Virus record (IMG/VR): IMGVR_UViG_3300035698_013504
Location: 124,001 to 188,000 of that record
Origin: a virus
Direction: 5' to 3' (one strand)
DNA: 64,000 nt
In this document: positions 17,473 through 25,905 of the stretch, piece by piece
How positions within the stretch are numbered: position 1 is the first letter of the stretch
Layout of the letters: the number at the start of each line of letters is the position of its first letter
Notes under the pieces: model-generated
Told to the model about the DNA's origin: nothing
What the model saw: the letters and a program-made list of their open reading frames with translations, nothing else
The model's database searches: none
Made by a program: the position numbers and the translations under genes

Positions 17473-18123
17473 TTGACACAGGATGTCCCTTCAGATAGCA
17501 TGGTGGTTGGTAAAACACCATACAAGTCGGAGGTACTCCAGGTGGAAGTTCAAGTCTTAGCAAAGCACGACATCATCACAGATGGCGGGTTGTACATAGC
17601 GGACACGGGCGCCACAGGTGTGGCGTTTGGTGACACGGCCCCTACCCAGGCACAGAATATCGGTAGGGTTGCGGTGCAGTGGGCCGGTAAGAGTCGTATC
17701 TACTGGGTTGATGCAGAAGACCTCGTAGTACCCGACGGCCTAGACCCAGAGGATCTCGTGTCACAGCCTTCGAGTAAAGTATGTCTTAGTCTGCCTAAGT
17801 ACCCGCCATCTTCGTTTCATTTTGGCACGAGCCTTCGGATGTTTCGTAAGGCGAGAGGCCTTGGCCAGAGTGCCCTGGCTGACAAGATGGGTGGTACTAC
17901 GGGCCAGACAACCATTTCATTCTGGGAGAGGAAGGCGCATTGTCCGTCCGGCGAGTTCATCAAAGCAGTAGCTAACGCGCTGGATGTTCCGCCGTTCTTC
18001 TTCCTTGTGAGTAACAGTGACGCTGACGAGTCCGAACAGGAGCAGTTCATGGAAAATCTTTGTGAGAGTATTTCGGACGGCCTTGAGTGTCTACAACGCC
18101 TAAGGTCTCAAGTTTGTGGCTAA
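17473..18123 (+). CDS. HTH (XRE-type) DNA-binding protein
   Basis: 216 aa from a TTG two bases after the RecA-like stop. An ATG at 17500 is an alternative. Residues about 1-110 are unrecognised. Residues 115-180 form a lambda-Cro/XRE helix-turn-helix (RMFRKARGLGQSALADKMG, then TTISFWERKAHCPS). The tail is acidic. Probably a transcriptional regulator. It overlaps the next gene by 8 bases. Confidence 0.7.
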   Translation: MTQDVPSDSMVVGKTPYKSEVLQVEVQVLAKHDIITDGGLYIADTGATGVAFGDTAPTQAQNIGRVAVQWAGKSRIYWVDAEDLVVPDGLDPEDLVSQPSSKVCLSLPKYPPSSFHFGTSLRMFRKARGLGQSALADKMGGTTGQTTISFWERKAHCPSGEFIKAVANALDVPPFFFLVSNSDADESEQEQFMENLCESISDGLECLQRLRSQVCG

Positions 18124-18613
18124 CTTCTTTGAAGGGTTCGCCGATAAAGCAGCCCGCAGCGAGATTGACAGGCTAGACGTTTATGGCGTCAAGACCGTGC
18201 GCAGGATGCTTAAAGCCATGGGGGCAACTGATGCAGAACGTAAGGCCATCGAGTACAATTTAGGACCTGAGTACGCGATAGCTGACTTCTGTGAGCAGAT
18301 GGCTTTCCCCGTTCTTCTCATACCTTGTAAGGTTGAGCCTTTTCCGTTCCACAGGCTTGCCACCGCGTTCATTAAGACACCCGTGTATGACAGTCTTAGT
18401 GACGTTATCAGTTCCCTAGGCAGCGCTACGCGTGTCGGCATTGTCTTCTCCGCGTGGAGGAAACACTGGGTGGCACACACGTACTGGGAGGTTGTAGAAG
18501 TCCCCGGACACTCTCAGATGCGACGATGCGGTAAGACCGAGGGTATAGGTATGGTAGTTGAACTTGTTGACGGGTTCGCAAAAGCCGTCAGAACAGCGTG
18601 GAGTTACGAATGA
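18116..18613 (+). CDS. Hypothetical 165-aa protein
   Basis: GTG start inside the end of the HTH gene. The mixed alpha/beta sequence has FPVLLIPCKVEPFPFH and a VGIVFSAWRKHWVAHTYWEVVEV strand pair. No recognisable motif. Tight coupling to an XRE protein is typical of regulator pairs and toxin-antitoxin modules, but nothing here identifies a toxin. Confidence 0.6.
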   Translation: MANFFEGFADKAARSEIDRLDVYGVKTVRRMLKAMGATDAERKAIEYNLGPEYAIADFCEQMAFPVLLIPCKVEPFPFHRLATAFIKTPVYDSLSDVISSLGSATRVGIVFSAWRKHWVAHTYWEVVEVPGHSQMRRCGKTEGIGMVVELVDGFAKAVRTAWSYE

Positions 18614-19062
18614 GTAACTTACGACCAGAGAAACAATACTCTGAGCCGGACATTCGGGTCAAAGACCTGATAGAGTTCGGGAAGGAGCTAATCGATAAAG
18701 GCGTCTCGGAGAAGACGCGTACGAAGTTCGCCCGACTCGCCGTAAAGCCGCCCATGGTCCGTCTTGCGATAAATCAACGTTCCCTAATAACATGTCTTTC
18801 GGGTACCAACAATTATCGTGACGTACTGATGGCTGGGCTTACCGAAGAGGAGAGGCAAGCTCTCGTTGAGCTGGACCTTCGAGGCGTCTCGTTACGGAGT
18901 CGCGAGATCGCGCATGGGTTACTTAATGTCCATGAGCGGTGGATGGTAGCCAGACGGATCGGCCCTGTCTTTCAAAGGGCTAGGTCACGTCGGCACGCGT
19001 ATGTAAATTTGCACCAGATGTTTGAACCGGAAGATTTTGATGGAGTAGATCATGAGCCCTAA
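18610..19062 (+). CDS. Hypothetical helical protein
   Basis: 150 aa from the ATG that overlaps the previous TGA. Basic and mainly helical, with a Leu/Arg-rich middle (EERQALVELDLRGVSLRSREIAHGLL) and an Arg-rich region before an acidic end. A DNA- or RNA-binding role is possible. No family assigned. Confidence 0.6.
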   Translation: MSNLRPEKQYSEPDIRVKDLIEFGKELIDKGVSEKTRTKFARLAVKPPMVRLAINQRSLITCLSGTNNYRDVLMAGLTEEERQALVELDLRGVSLRSREIAHGLLNVHERWMVARRIGPVFQRARSRRHAYVNLHQMFEPEDFDGVDHEP

Positions 19063-19081
19063 ATTCGTTACTGGAGGCATC

Positions 19082-20305
19082 ATGCTGCGGGGTCGTAGGA
19101 CTCCTGCGGAAATTCTTGAGGAGCTAGAACGTCAGAAGGCATCGGTGAAGGATTACGTGTTGAGTACCTCCGATGTTTCCTTTATGACACACCCCGTTAC
19201 GGGCGACCTGACCTTTGTGCTAGACATTGATGACGGCGATTTCCCCGAGCGGCTTTGTATGCCTCTCAACTCAAGGACGCATGCGCAGATTGCTCAGTAT
19301 GTCGGCCTACCTATGCGATCCGGGCTTTACAAGCGGTTCCGCACAGGCTCGTCGACGAATGAGCATCTCTATTATGAGACGTGGGCGATGCTTTACAACG
19401 AGGTTCTTCACAAAGAACCGTCGAGGCGGTTGTTTCGTACGGTAGAGGACAGCGGCGGTAACCGGTACCTTAGGGCATTCTTGTCCAACCGTTACATGAT
19501 TATCGACAACGCCGATGTCTTCTTTGCAGCGGCCGACGCGCTTGAGAATGTAGGCGCCGAGATCGTTCACGCGCGCCTTGACGACGATCACTTTCACATC
19601 TACGCCGTCGCGCCTGGCATTTGTGCTCAGGTGTCCCCGGACAGAGTGTTCACGGATGCAGACGGTAAGCGCGTCCGGTGGTCAGGCGATAAGGCCGACG
19701 TGCTTAACGCAGCGATCAGCATCTCCAACTCCGAAACCGGAGAAGGCCAGTGTGAGATCCGACCTGCTATCTTCCGCAGTGTTTCACAGACGTACTCAGT
19801 GTGGGACAGTGTTCTGTCCAAGAGGCACGCAGGCGGCACCGATGCCGCAGACGCTGCGATGCTGACGGACGATACTCGTAGGAAGAAGAACGACGTGTTC
19901 TACAGCGAGATCAAGGACTGGGTTGCTGGTACGTTTACACCGGAGACGCTCGAGAAGTACATCAAGATAGTTGAAGGCGCCGCGGTTGACGAGGTTGTTG
20001 ACCCCATAGCCGCCGTTGAAGGTTTGCGTGTTACATACGATATCACTGACGACCGGAAGGACGCTATCCGCGACCGGTTCCTTCGTCAGGGTGACAGAAG
20101 TCGATACGGGCTGGCTCAGGCTATTATGGATGAGTCTGCTGGTGACTTGGCGCCTTCGGAAGGCACCAACCTTGAGCGTATTAGTGCTAAGGTCCTGGAA
20201 ATCACCACGTCGGAAGAGCTTGCACACGTTGGACGTCGTGAGATCAAATCTCGTGAGAGTAAGGTACCGGCAACAGCAGTCGCTGTTGGCGATTTAGACA
20301 TTTAA
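19082..20305 (+). CDS. DUF932-like phage protein
   Basis: 407 aa from the ATG at 19082, which has GGAGG six bases upstream. The ATG at 19052 is an alternative with a weaker site. The pattern RYLRAFLSNRYMIIDN followed by AGAEIVHARLDDDHFHIYAV matches the phage/plasmid DUF932 family, including the preceding LPMRSGLYKRF-type segment. Biochemical role not established; such genes are common near recombination genes of phages and plasmids. Confidence 0.7.
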   Translation: MLRGRRTPAEILEELERQKASVKDYVLSTSDVSFMTHPVTGDLTFVLDIDDGDFPERLCMPLNSRTHAQIAQYVGLPMRSGLYKRFRTGSSTNEHLYYETWAMLYNEVLHKEPSRRLFRTVEDSGGNRYLRAFLSNRYMIIDNADVFFAAADALENVGAEIVHARLDDDHFHIYAVAPGICAQVSPDRVFTDADGKRVRWSGDKADVLNAAISISNSETGEGQCEIRPAIFRSVSQTYSVWDSVLSKRHAGGTDAADAAMLTDDTRRKKNDVFYSEIKDWVAGTFTPETLEKYIKIVEGAAVDEVVDPIAAVEGLRVTYDITDDRKDAIRDRFLRQGDRSRYGLAQAIMDESAGDLAPSEGTNLERISAKVLEITTSEELAHVGRREIKSRESKVPATAVAVGDLDI

Positions 20306-20316
20306 GGAGAAGCAAG

Positions 20317-21006
20317 ATGGCGAAGGCGGCAACACCAGAGAAGACGGGCGCAGCACTCGTGAAGGCAGGCGAGGCGCGGTACGCATCAGTTGTGAAGGAG
20401 TTCCAAGGCCGGTTCACCAAGCTGTCCAAAGGCGTGCTTCAGATCTACTGGGACATCGGTATCCACCTGACCTCCCTGACGGACAAGCCCGGGTACTTCG
20501 GGTCTCATACGGTTGGCGACATCGGTAGAGACCTCAATCTCTCCGGCGAGACGCTTCGTGCGGCCATGCGGTTTAACCGCGCCTACACCAAGGTGCAGCT
20601 GGCTGGGCTTCAGTCCAGGCGTATCAGTTGGCACAACACAATCATCCTGTTGGCGGTTGACAACGTCGAGAAGCGTACAGAGATGGAGACGGACCTGGCC
20701 TCAGGTAAGTTGAAGTCTAAGGACCTGCCTGAGATGGTCAAGAAGATCACCACGGCGGAGCGAGAGGCCAACCCGGACAAGTCTCGTAGAGGTGGCAGCC
20801 CCCCAACTACCGTACTGCGTCAGGCGTCGAAGCTTTCGTCGTCGCTCGGGGACTTCCTTGGCGGCGAAGTGACACAAGCTCTCAAGGCTTTCGAGAAGAT
20901 GGACGCTGAGAAGAGTGAGAAGGCCGCGGAGTACCGTAAGGACCTGAAGCGAGGCCTGACGGTCTTGGCCAGGAAGGTATCTGGCGCCCTCTCGTACTTC
21001 GATTAG
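20317..21006 (+). CDS. DUF1016/YhcG N-terminal-like protein
   Basis: 229 aa, with AGGAG before the ATG. GVLQIYWDIGIHLTSL near 40 resembles the helical N-terminal domain of YhcG/DUF1016 proteins, followed by GDIGRDLNLSGETLRAAMRFNRAY. The PD-(D/E)XK nuclease domain that normally follows is absent; a Lys-rich helical C-terminus takes its place. It may therefore bind DNA without cutting it. A terminator follows. Confidence 0.6.
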   Translation: MAKAATPEKTGAALVKAGEARYASVVKEFQGRFTKLSKGVLQIYWDIGIHLTSLTDKPGYFGSHTVGDIGRDLNLSGETLRAAMRFNRAYTKVQLAGLQSRRISWHNTIILLAVDNVEKRTEMETDLASGKLKSKDLPEMVKKITTAEREANPDKSRRGGSPPTTVLRQASKLSSSLGDFLGGEVTQALKAFEKMDAEKSEKAAEYRKDLKRGLTVLARKVSGALSYFD

Positions 21007-21026
21007 TCGTTACCGGCACGTATCAT

Positions 21027-21066
21027 GAGGTCGGCGCTCTAATCGGCGTCGGCCTCTTTCGTTTTT
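21027..21066 (+). terminator. Rho-independent terminator
   Basis: GAGGTCGGCGC (21027-21037) pairs with GCGTCGGCCTC (21046-21056) over 11 pairs including two G-T pairs. TTTCGTTTTT follows. Ends the transcript carrying the DUF1016-like gene. Confidence 0.75.
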
Positions 21067-21079
21067 ACACGGAGTTGTT

Positions 21080-21502
21080 ATGGCCACATGGGAAAAAGAC
21101 GGACAGACTCAGATTCATTGTTCTAACTGCGGCACCATCTCCCCGCTTGACGCATGTTTCTTGTACCGCGCAGGATTTGGAGGAATAACCGCGGGGAGCG
21201 TAATGGATGTGGATAGGCTTGAATGTCCGTGCTGTCTGCAGATCATCGATGAAGACGCAAAGGTAACGATGGCCGATCACGATTACGTTTACGCTTCCAT
21301 AAAATCGGCCGGGGAGACGCTTATCAACCTAGCGCGCGCACATCACGGTCATGGTGTACGAAGGGTACTGCTTGCCCAAGACCCCGAGCAGCCTGGCAAG
21401 TGGTGTGTGACTATTGACAGTGAGCATACGCACGAGGTGTATCCTCTAGACATTCCGCCCCCGCCCGAGCACCCGGAGCTTGCGAGGCCAGATGGTAATT
21501 AA
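21080..21502 (+). CDS. Zinc-ribbon hypothetical protein
   Basis: 140 aa. CSNCG near residue 12 and CPCC near 53 form a plausible Cys4 zinc ribbon separated by an aromatic beta segment. The C-terminal half is acidic with a Pro-rich end (PPPPEHPEL). No family recognised. The next gene starts within its last codons. Confidence 0.6.
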   Translation: MATWEKDGQTQIHCSNCGTISPLDACFLYRAGFGGITAGSVMDVDRLECPCCLQIIDEDAKVTMADHDYVYASIKSAGETLINLARAHHGHGVRRVLLAQDPEQPGKWCVTIDSEHTHEVYPLDIPPPPEHPELARPDGN

Positions 21503-21872
21503 CGTTGACAAAGATGACGAGCTTGGCTCCTTCACGTACGAGGTGCCGATTGTCGCGTCACTACAATTCCGCACGCGGAGGGAACTCCAACCGGCGGACA
21601 TCAATATGGTTTTAGAAATAGTACGCAGAGAGCTCGACAAACGCACGATGCACCCGATGGAAATCATGTTGGCCCACGGTGTAGATCCAGCTCAGGCTGC
21701 TCATCGTGTCAGAGCTCTATGTATGCCATCATGGTATGATTATCCAGGTGAGGACCCGCCGGGCGGTAACCTGGATGTGCAGGCGGCCGTAGTTAATCTT
21801 CGTCTCCAGGAGGAAGATAAGGATGTCTACTCAGGATCAGTGGTGGACGGACACGACATACCTCCAGTTTAG
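21492..21872 (+). CDS. Hypothetical 126-aa protein
   Basis: The ATG at 21492 overlaps the previous stop. It has a short N-terminal beta region (VINVDKDDELGSFTYEVPIV), a helical centre, and YDYPGEDPPGG near the end. No known motif. It overlaps the next gene by about 50 bases. Confidence 0.55.
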   Translation: MVINVDKDDELGSFTYEVPIVASLQFRTRRELQPADINMVLEIVRRELDKRTMHPMEIMLAHGVDPAQAAHRVRALCMPSWYDYPGEDPPGGNLDVQAAVVNLRLQEEDKDVYSGSVVDGHDIPPV

Positions 21873-22218
21873 CGCACACGTTCGTGTGAGCTACGAAGGT
21901 GTTGGCAATGGCCGCCGATGTTTTTGGCTGAAGGATTGTGACGGACGCAGGGCACGGGTGCTCGATGTTTTACAAGTCGAGCATACGCTACCCATCGAGA
22001 TCCTTGGCGGTTTACGCTTCCAGGGGTATGACCATAAGATTGACGAAGGGACAGGGCATCTGATGCTCCAGCCCTGTGAAGGTGGCGAGTGGGTAGACCA
22101 CGGCCCGTGGGATCAGTATGAGAAGGATAACGACATCAGTAAGAAGACTACACCTATCAATTTGAGTCGTAAACTCTCTACCCGTAAAGCTATCGAGGAG
22201 GCGCCTCTAGATCTTTGA
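21823..22218 (+). CDS. Hypothetical 131-aa protein
   Basis: ATG preceded by GGAGGAAG. Trp/Asp-rich, with alternating strands in the first 90 residues and a basic helical tail (NLSRKLSTRKAIEEAP). Unrecognised. Last gene before the promoter at 22231. Confidence 0.6.
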   Translation: MSTQDQWWTDTTYLQFSAHVRVSYEGVGNGRRCFWLKDCDGRRARVLDVLQVEHTLPIEILGGLRFQGYDHKIDEGTGHLMLQPCEGGEWVDHGPWDQYEKDNDISKKTTPINLSRKLSTRKAIEEAPLDL

Positions 22219-22230
22219 GGCAAAAGTCTG

Positions 22231-22260
22231 TTGACATTTAAGCGACAGAGCTGGTAAACT
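22231..22260 (+). promoter_or_regulatory. Sigma70-type promoter
   Basis: TTGACA (22231-22236), 18-base spacer, TAAACT (22255-22260), followed by TGTC. The same -10 region and context (TAAACTTGTC) recur in the promoter at 37919. It argues that the radical SAM gene starts at the ATG at 22293, because an upstream TTG would overlap the -10 box. Confidence 0.65.
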
Positions 22261-22292
22261 TGTCACAACATAACTTGGAAGTGGGCTATCGC

Positions 22293-23321
22293 ATGCATCA
22301 AAATGAAATCCCGTTTACACCTAGAGTACCTCGCGCTGCGATACGTAAGTCGTACGCGAGTCCGGGGAGTAAGTTCATATCCGATCATGTTCCAAAGCAC
22401 CCAGAGATACCTTGCCACAAGTATTCAATACTGCACCAGTCTTACGGTTGTCCGGCCCGATGCGCGTATTGTTACCTGGTAGGGATCCTACAGAAGAAGA
22501 CGTTCCCCACGTACTACACCAACTTCGACCGCATGGTACAAGACGTAGAGACGTGGATGGCGCAGCACAAAAGTCCAGCAATTCTTAACGCAGGGGCGCT
22601 TTCAGATTCATTCAGTACATCAATGCAATGGCTAAAGCACATTGCCCCCCTCTTCGCCGAGCAGGATAAGCACACCCTTGTCCTCGTCACCAAAGGCTGG
22701 AACGCGAAGTGTACCGATATGCCCTGGGAGCTCAGGTGGCTTACAGAGCGTTACACGTGGCAGCAGCGATCAAAGATCCTCGTTGTCTATTCCCTCAATG
22801 CCCCCGATGTCACGATGATGTACGAGTCCGGTACTCCGATGTTGAAGGACCGGCTTGAACAGTCTTTTGAGTTGTGGCGAAGCGGGTGGCGTATGCGATT
22901 CCGTATCGACCCGATGATACCCGTGCCCAGCTGGAAAGAGCAGTACCGTCTTCTGGCTTGGCAACTCGGTGAGCTTGCAGGTTCGAGATCAGCGCTTCAG
23001 GACGACGGCGACCTGCATGGTGACCCAAAGTTTTGGAAGGCGTTTCCCTACCCTGAGCGTATTACACTCGGAGCTCTGCGCGGCACGAAGTCGCTGATCA
23101 CACTCTGTGATGAACGCAAGTGGCCGTACGAGCTTGATGAAGACTCGAAACTTGAGGATGGCAAGCTGAGGATCGCTGGCGCTGTTCGTGCCAGGATGTT
23201 TCAGCACATGCAGTTTCACCTCAGAAAGGCTTTACCGTCTATACCCGTTGCGCTATGCAAGGAGCCGGTAGAGCTGTGCAAGTCGTTCTCGAAACGACTA
23301 GAGTGTGTCTGCGTACCATAG
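22293..23321 (+). CDS. Spore photoproduct lyase-like radical SAM protein
   Basis: 342 aa from ATG 22293. The cluster motif GCPARCAYCYL near residue 58 has the C-x3-C-x2-C spacing plus the YL that follows it in SplB-type enzymes. The rest has the expected partial TIM-barrel (SKILVVYSLNAPDV, FRIDPMIPVPSW). SplB family members reverse thymine photoproducts or act on other DNA/RNA substrates. A phage copy with its own promoter could repair UV lesions, but the substrate is inferred only from similarity. Confidence 0.75.
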   Translation: MHQNEIPFTPRVPRAAIRKSYASPGSKFISDHVPKHPEIPCHKYSILHQSYGCPARCAYCYLVGILQKKTFPTYYTNFDRMVQDVETWMAQHKSPAILNAGALSDSFSTSMQWLKHIAPLFAEQDKHTLVLVTKGWNAKCTDMPWELRWLTERYTWQQRSKILVVYSLNAPDVTMMYESGTPMLKDRLEQSFELWRSGWRMRFRIDPMIPVPSWKEQYRLLAWQLGELAGSRSALQDDGDLHGDPKFWKAFPYPERITLGALRGTKSLITLCDERKWPYELDEDSKLEDGKLRIAGAVRARMFQHMQFHLRKALPSIPVALCKEPVELCKSFSKRLECVCVP

Positions 23322-23327
23322 GGCTAT

Positions 23328-23669
23328 ATGTTACTACAAAGCGAGAGACGCGACAGGCTATGTTTGGGCGGGTGCAGTCAGATATTTGACAGCGTAGGTC
23401 GGGGTAATCGCGTCTGTAAGGCCTGCGCCCGCAGGCATGCACGTGAGCCCTCGCCGCCCAAGTCTCATAGTGTCTCTGGTAGTAGTAGGAGCCCCATGGC
23501 TACTGACTCCCAGTCAGTATTCCTCGGGTCTGGCGCGTCTAAGGCGCCTAGTTCCGTTAATGGGAAGACCACGAAGTCTAAGGCGCCGCGAAAGTGTAAG
23601 CAACCCCCTGTGAAACGCACACGTAAGGCCAGACCGCTGTTGCAAGATACCGGCGCGCTGGATTTTTGA
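23328..23669 (+). CDS. Small basic protein with zinc-finger-like N-terminus
   Basis: 113 aa. CLGGCSQIF with VCKAC resembles a single zinc ribbon, followed by a disordered Ser/Pro/Lys-rich region ending in KRTRKARP. It looks like a nucleic-acid-binding protein. No strong ribosome binding site is seen. Co-transcribed with the SPL-like gene. Confidence 0.5.
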   Translation: MLLQSERRDRLCLGGCSQIFDSVGRGNRVCKACARRHAREPSPPKSHSVSGSSRSPMATDSQSVFLGSGASKAPSSVNGKTTKSKAPRKCKQPPVKRTRKARPLLQDTGALDF

Positions 23670-23681
23670 GGAGATGTTGTT

Positions 23682-24335
23682 GTGATTATAGCCTCTACGA
23701 CTAAAGGAATCGTTTTCCGATTTGAGTGCGCCGACGAGGTAGACAGGCTTTGGCACGATCTGAAGCACCTGTACGACTGGTCATGCCAGAAGTCTAGGAA
23801 CGCGCCGTCGGGGTATGAGCCGCCGCTGGTCTTCTGTATTCAGCATTCCGATATACCTGAGGATGTATCTGGAGATCTGCTGAGACTCGGCAAGTCAGTG
23901 CTCGTCTCAGAGTCTTCCGAGGGCGCGCGTCTTGTACTGGTGACGACCCCGTCGGGGTTTTCAGTCAGGTTTCGTAACGCGCAGGACTTGAAGACTGTGT
24001 GGACCACTCTGGAGCGTATGGCTCGTGAGGGTAAACGCTCTGAGAAGCAGAAGTCCGAAGAGAGTCATGTCCTTGTTTACATCGTTCACGAGGACGGCCT
24101 TCCCCAGGAGGACCTAGACGATCTATTCGATGTCGGAAAAAGTCTTGCCCCATGGGAGTCTTCGGTTGTCAGATACGACCCCTCGGAGAGTAACACCATA
24201 CCGGGCATACCGGTGCCAACACTAGGAGAGAGACAGAGTGCCCCGCAAATCGAAGGGTTCAAAGTTATCCAAGGCGGACAAAGCAAAGAGACTCAAGCTT
24301 ATCAAAGCCCGCCACCAGATATTCCTGAAGCTTAA
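23682..24335 (+). CDS. Hypothetical protein with an internal duplication
   Basis: 217 aa from a GTG. Two similar halves: residues 1-80 and 85-165 each carry a strand (GIVFRFECADEVDRLW / GFSVRFRNAQDLKTVW), a helix, then a strand with VFCIQHSD or VYIVHEDG followed by PEDV/PQED. This suggests an internal repeat of about 80 residues. Function unknown. Confidence 0.6.
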   Translation: MIIASTTKGIVFRFECADEVDRLWHDLKHLYDWSCQKSRNAPSGYEPPLVFCIQHSDIPEDVSGDLLRLGKSVLVSESSEGARLVLVTTPSGFSVRFRNAQDLKTVWTTLERMAREGKRSEKQKSEESHVLVYIVHEDGLPQEDLDDLFDVGKSLAPWESSVVRYDPSESNTIPGIPVPTLGERQSAPQIEGFKVIQGGQSKETQAYQSPPPDIPEA

Positions 24336-24441
24336 TCAAGAAGTAGAGCCGCCGCTGGACGACGTCGAGAAGCCCGAATGTGTCTACGTCGACGACGGAC
24401 TAAGCGACGAGGACCTGATGGAGGACGCGCGTACTGTGTAA
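24238..24441 (+). CDS. Small Lys-rich protein
   Basis: 67 aa from a GTG with AGGAGAGA upstream, overlapping the previous gene by nearly 100 bases in another frame. The first half is strongly basic (KSKGSKLSKADKAKRLK), the second acidic. It could bind nucleic acid. Confidence is moderate because of the long overlap. Confidence 0.45.
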   Translation: MPRKSKGSKLSKADKAKRLKLIKARHQIFLKLNQEVEPPLDDVEKPECVYVDDGLSDEDLMEDARTV

Positions 24442-24499
24442 TTGTTACAGCTGTGCCTGACGTTTCGGGCGCAGCTGTTGTTTATTGTGGAGACTACAG

Positions 24500-25249
24500 A
24501 TGCATGAGACGGAACAAAGGTATGACGTGTACGCGTGTGAAATTGTGCACGTTAAGATTGAGGGTGTTGTAGCCCCGTCTATGGAGCGGGCTATCGAGCT
24601 GGCCTCTCGAAGGTATGACGCTCACCAGCTGTTTGGCTATGCCCCCACGGACGGCTATGTCAGATACACCAAGTGGGCTGAGGAGACCGATGGGTTTTTA
24701 GTCGATGCCGTGAACGATGACGGGTCCATACAGTCTCAGTGGTTCCATGGCGACGGGAAGACACGTGTAGCCGCGTGGATGCCCAGCACAAAGGCAGAGA
24801 CCCAGGACCTCATCGAGGTTGCGAGCGGCGCGAAGATGACACCGGACTTCATTGGTGACACTACCCCAGTTACCCAGTGCGACCTTATCGGGCACTACAA
24901 GGCCATGTATGAGGAAGTGCTACAAAGGTACGACGAGGTGGCGCAAGTCTTTGATCTCTCGACCGAGCTGTGCCCCACGATTAACGCCGCCCCGTGGACG
25001 CCGGAGCAGCTCCGCGAGTTTGCCGACTTCAACAACTATGTTGACGGGTTCGTTGAGGTCGACCTCAATGACCTTATCAGTAACGATCTGGAGGAGGTGC
25101 TTGACACCCTCTCAGTGAAGTTAACAGGCTCGTCTTTGCTTATGGACATTACCTATAAGGTCGTAGGCGGCTCATACGAACGAGGCACGGTATTCATGCG
25201 TGTCTCCGGTGACGCGACGGATATTTTGGAGGAGGCTTCAGGTGAGTGA
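24500..25249 (+). CDS. Hypothetical 249-aa protein
   Basis: The ATG at 24500 has GGAG eight bases upstream (an earlier in-frame TTG at 24485 does not). Acidic, with a helix-rich second half (EQLREFADFNNYVDGF). No Cys cluster or catalytic motif. The stop overlaps the next GTG. Confidence 0.6.
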   Translation: MHETEQRYDVYACEIVHVKIEGVVAPSMERAIELASRRYDAHQLFGYAPTDGYVRYTKWAEETDGFLVDAVNDDGSIQSQWFHGDGKTRVAAWMPSTKAETQDLIEVASGAKMTPDFIGDTTPVTQCDLIGHYKAMYEEVLQRYDEVAQVFDLSTELCPTINAAPWTPEQLREFADFNNYVDGFVEVDLNDLISNDLEEVLDTLSVKLTGSSLLMDITYKVVGGSYERGTVFMRVSGDATDILEEASGE

Positions 25250-25673
25250 CTACTATCAGATATGGGGTTCGTTGAGAGTGAACCCGTTTGAAGGTATGCA
25301 CGCGTTTCTCGACGACATGATTGATGAAGATGGTCCGTGCGCCTCGATTTCGGAGGTGCTTACGGACCATACAGTTCTCGTTGACATCACATACTCAAGT
25401 TTCGGTAGTCCTGAGACGGCGGAAGAGTTTGACGCCAAAATTCTCACGTTGGGCTTACACGCCGCCGAGTCGTCCGTATTCGAGTTCAATTATGACGGCG
25501 AGGAGGGGCACATAACTGCAGGCCCTTCTAATACAGCTAATGCCGCGGCGTTTTCCACCTGGACACTGGGTCGCATTATGGCCCTCACCCCCGATTTGAG
25601 GGGTGAAGATAGAAGGAGAGCAGCAAATGCCTGTCTCGGACAAGAGGGTTCAGATTCCCAAGTCAGCGGTTGA
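25242..25673 (+). CDS. Hypothetical 143-aa protein
   Basis: GTG at 25242 with GGAGGAGG upstream. Residues around LVDITYSSFGSPETAEEF resemble the LMDITYKVVGGSYERGTV segment of the preceding protein. The two genes may therefore be diverged duplicates of one domain. Its last 47 bases overlap the MazG-like gene. Confidence 0.6.
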   Translation: MSDYYQIWGSLRVNPFEGMHAFLDDMIDEDGPCASISEVLTDHTVLVDITYSSFGSPETAEEFDAKILTLGLHAAESSVFEFNYDGEEGHITAGPSNTANAAAFSTWTLGRIMALTPDLRGEDRRRAANACLGQEGSDSQVSG

Positions 25674-25905
25674 AGATGTCATTAAGGGTCTCCGCGTGGA
25701 GCTCGACCGTCGTACGAAGGAGAAAGGCGCCGGAGCGTTCCTATCAACGCACGAAGTACTTGGCGTCGTAAGTGAGGAGTTTCACGAGTTGGAACATGCG
25801 GTACGGAGTAACCGGCTGAAGGATGTCCACAACGAGCTTGTCGACATTGCTGTCGCGTGTATCTTTGGCGTTGCGTGTATCCAGGAAGAAAGGATGGACT
25901 GGTAA
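25627..25905 (+). CDS. MazG-like NTP pyrophosphohydrolase
   Basis: 92 aa from the ATG at 25627 (GAAGGAGAG upstream). All-helical, with the metal-site pattern of the MazG/dUTPase-2 superfamily: EEFHELEHA (ExxE) and, about 16 residues later, ELVDIAVA (ExxD). Such enzymes hydrolyse NTPs or modified nucleotides; phage copies may clean the nucleotide pool or lower (p)ppGpp. Overlaps the next start (TAATG). Confidence 0.7.
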   Translation: MPVSDKRVQIPKSAVEDVIKGLRVELDRRTKEKGAGAFLSTHEVLGVVSEEFHELEHAVRSNRLKDVHNELVDIAVACIFGVACIQEERMDW

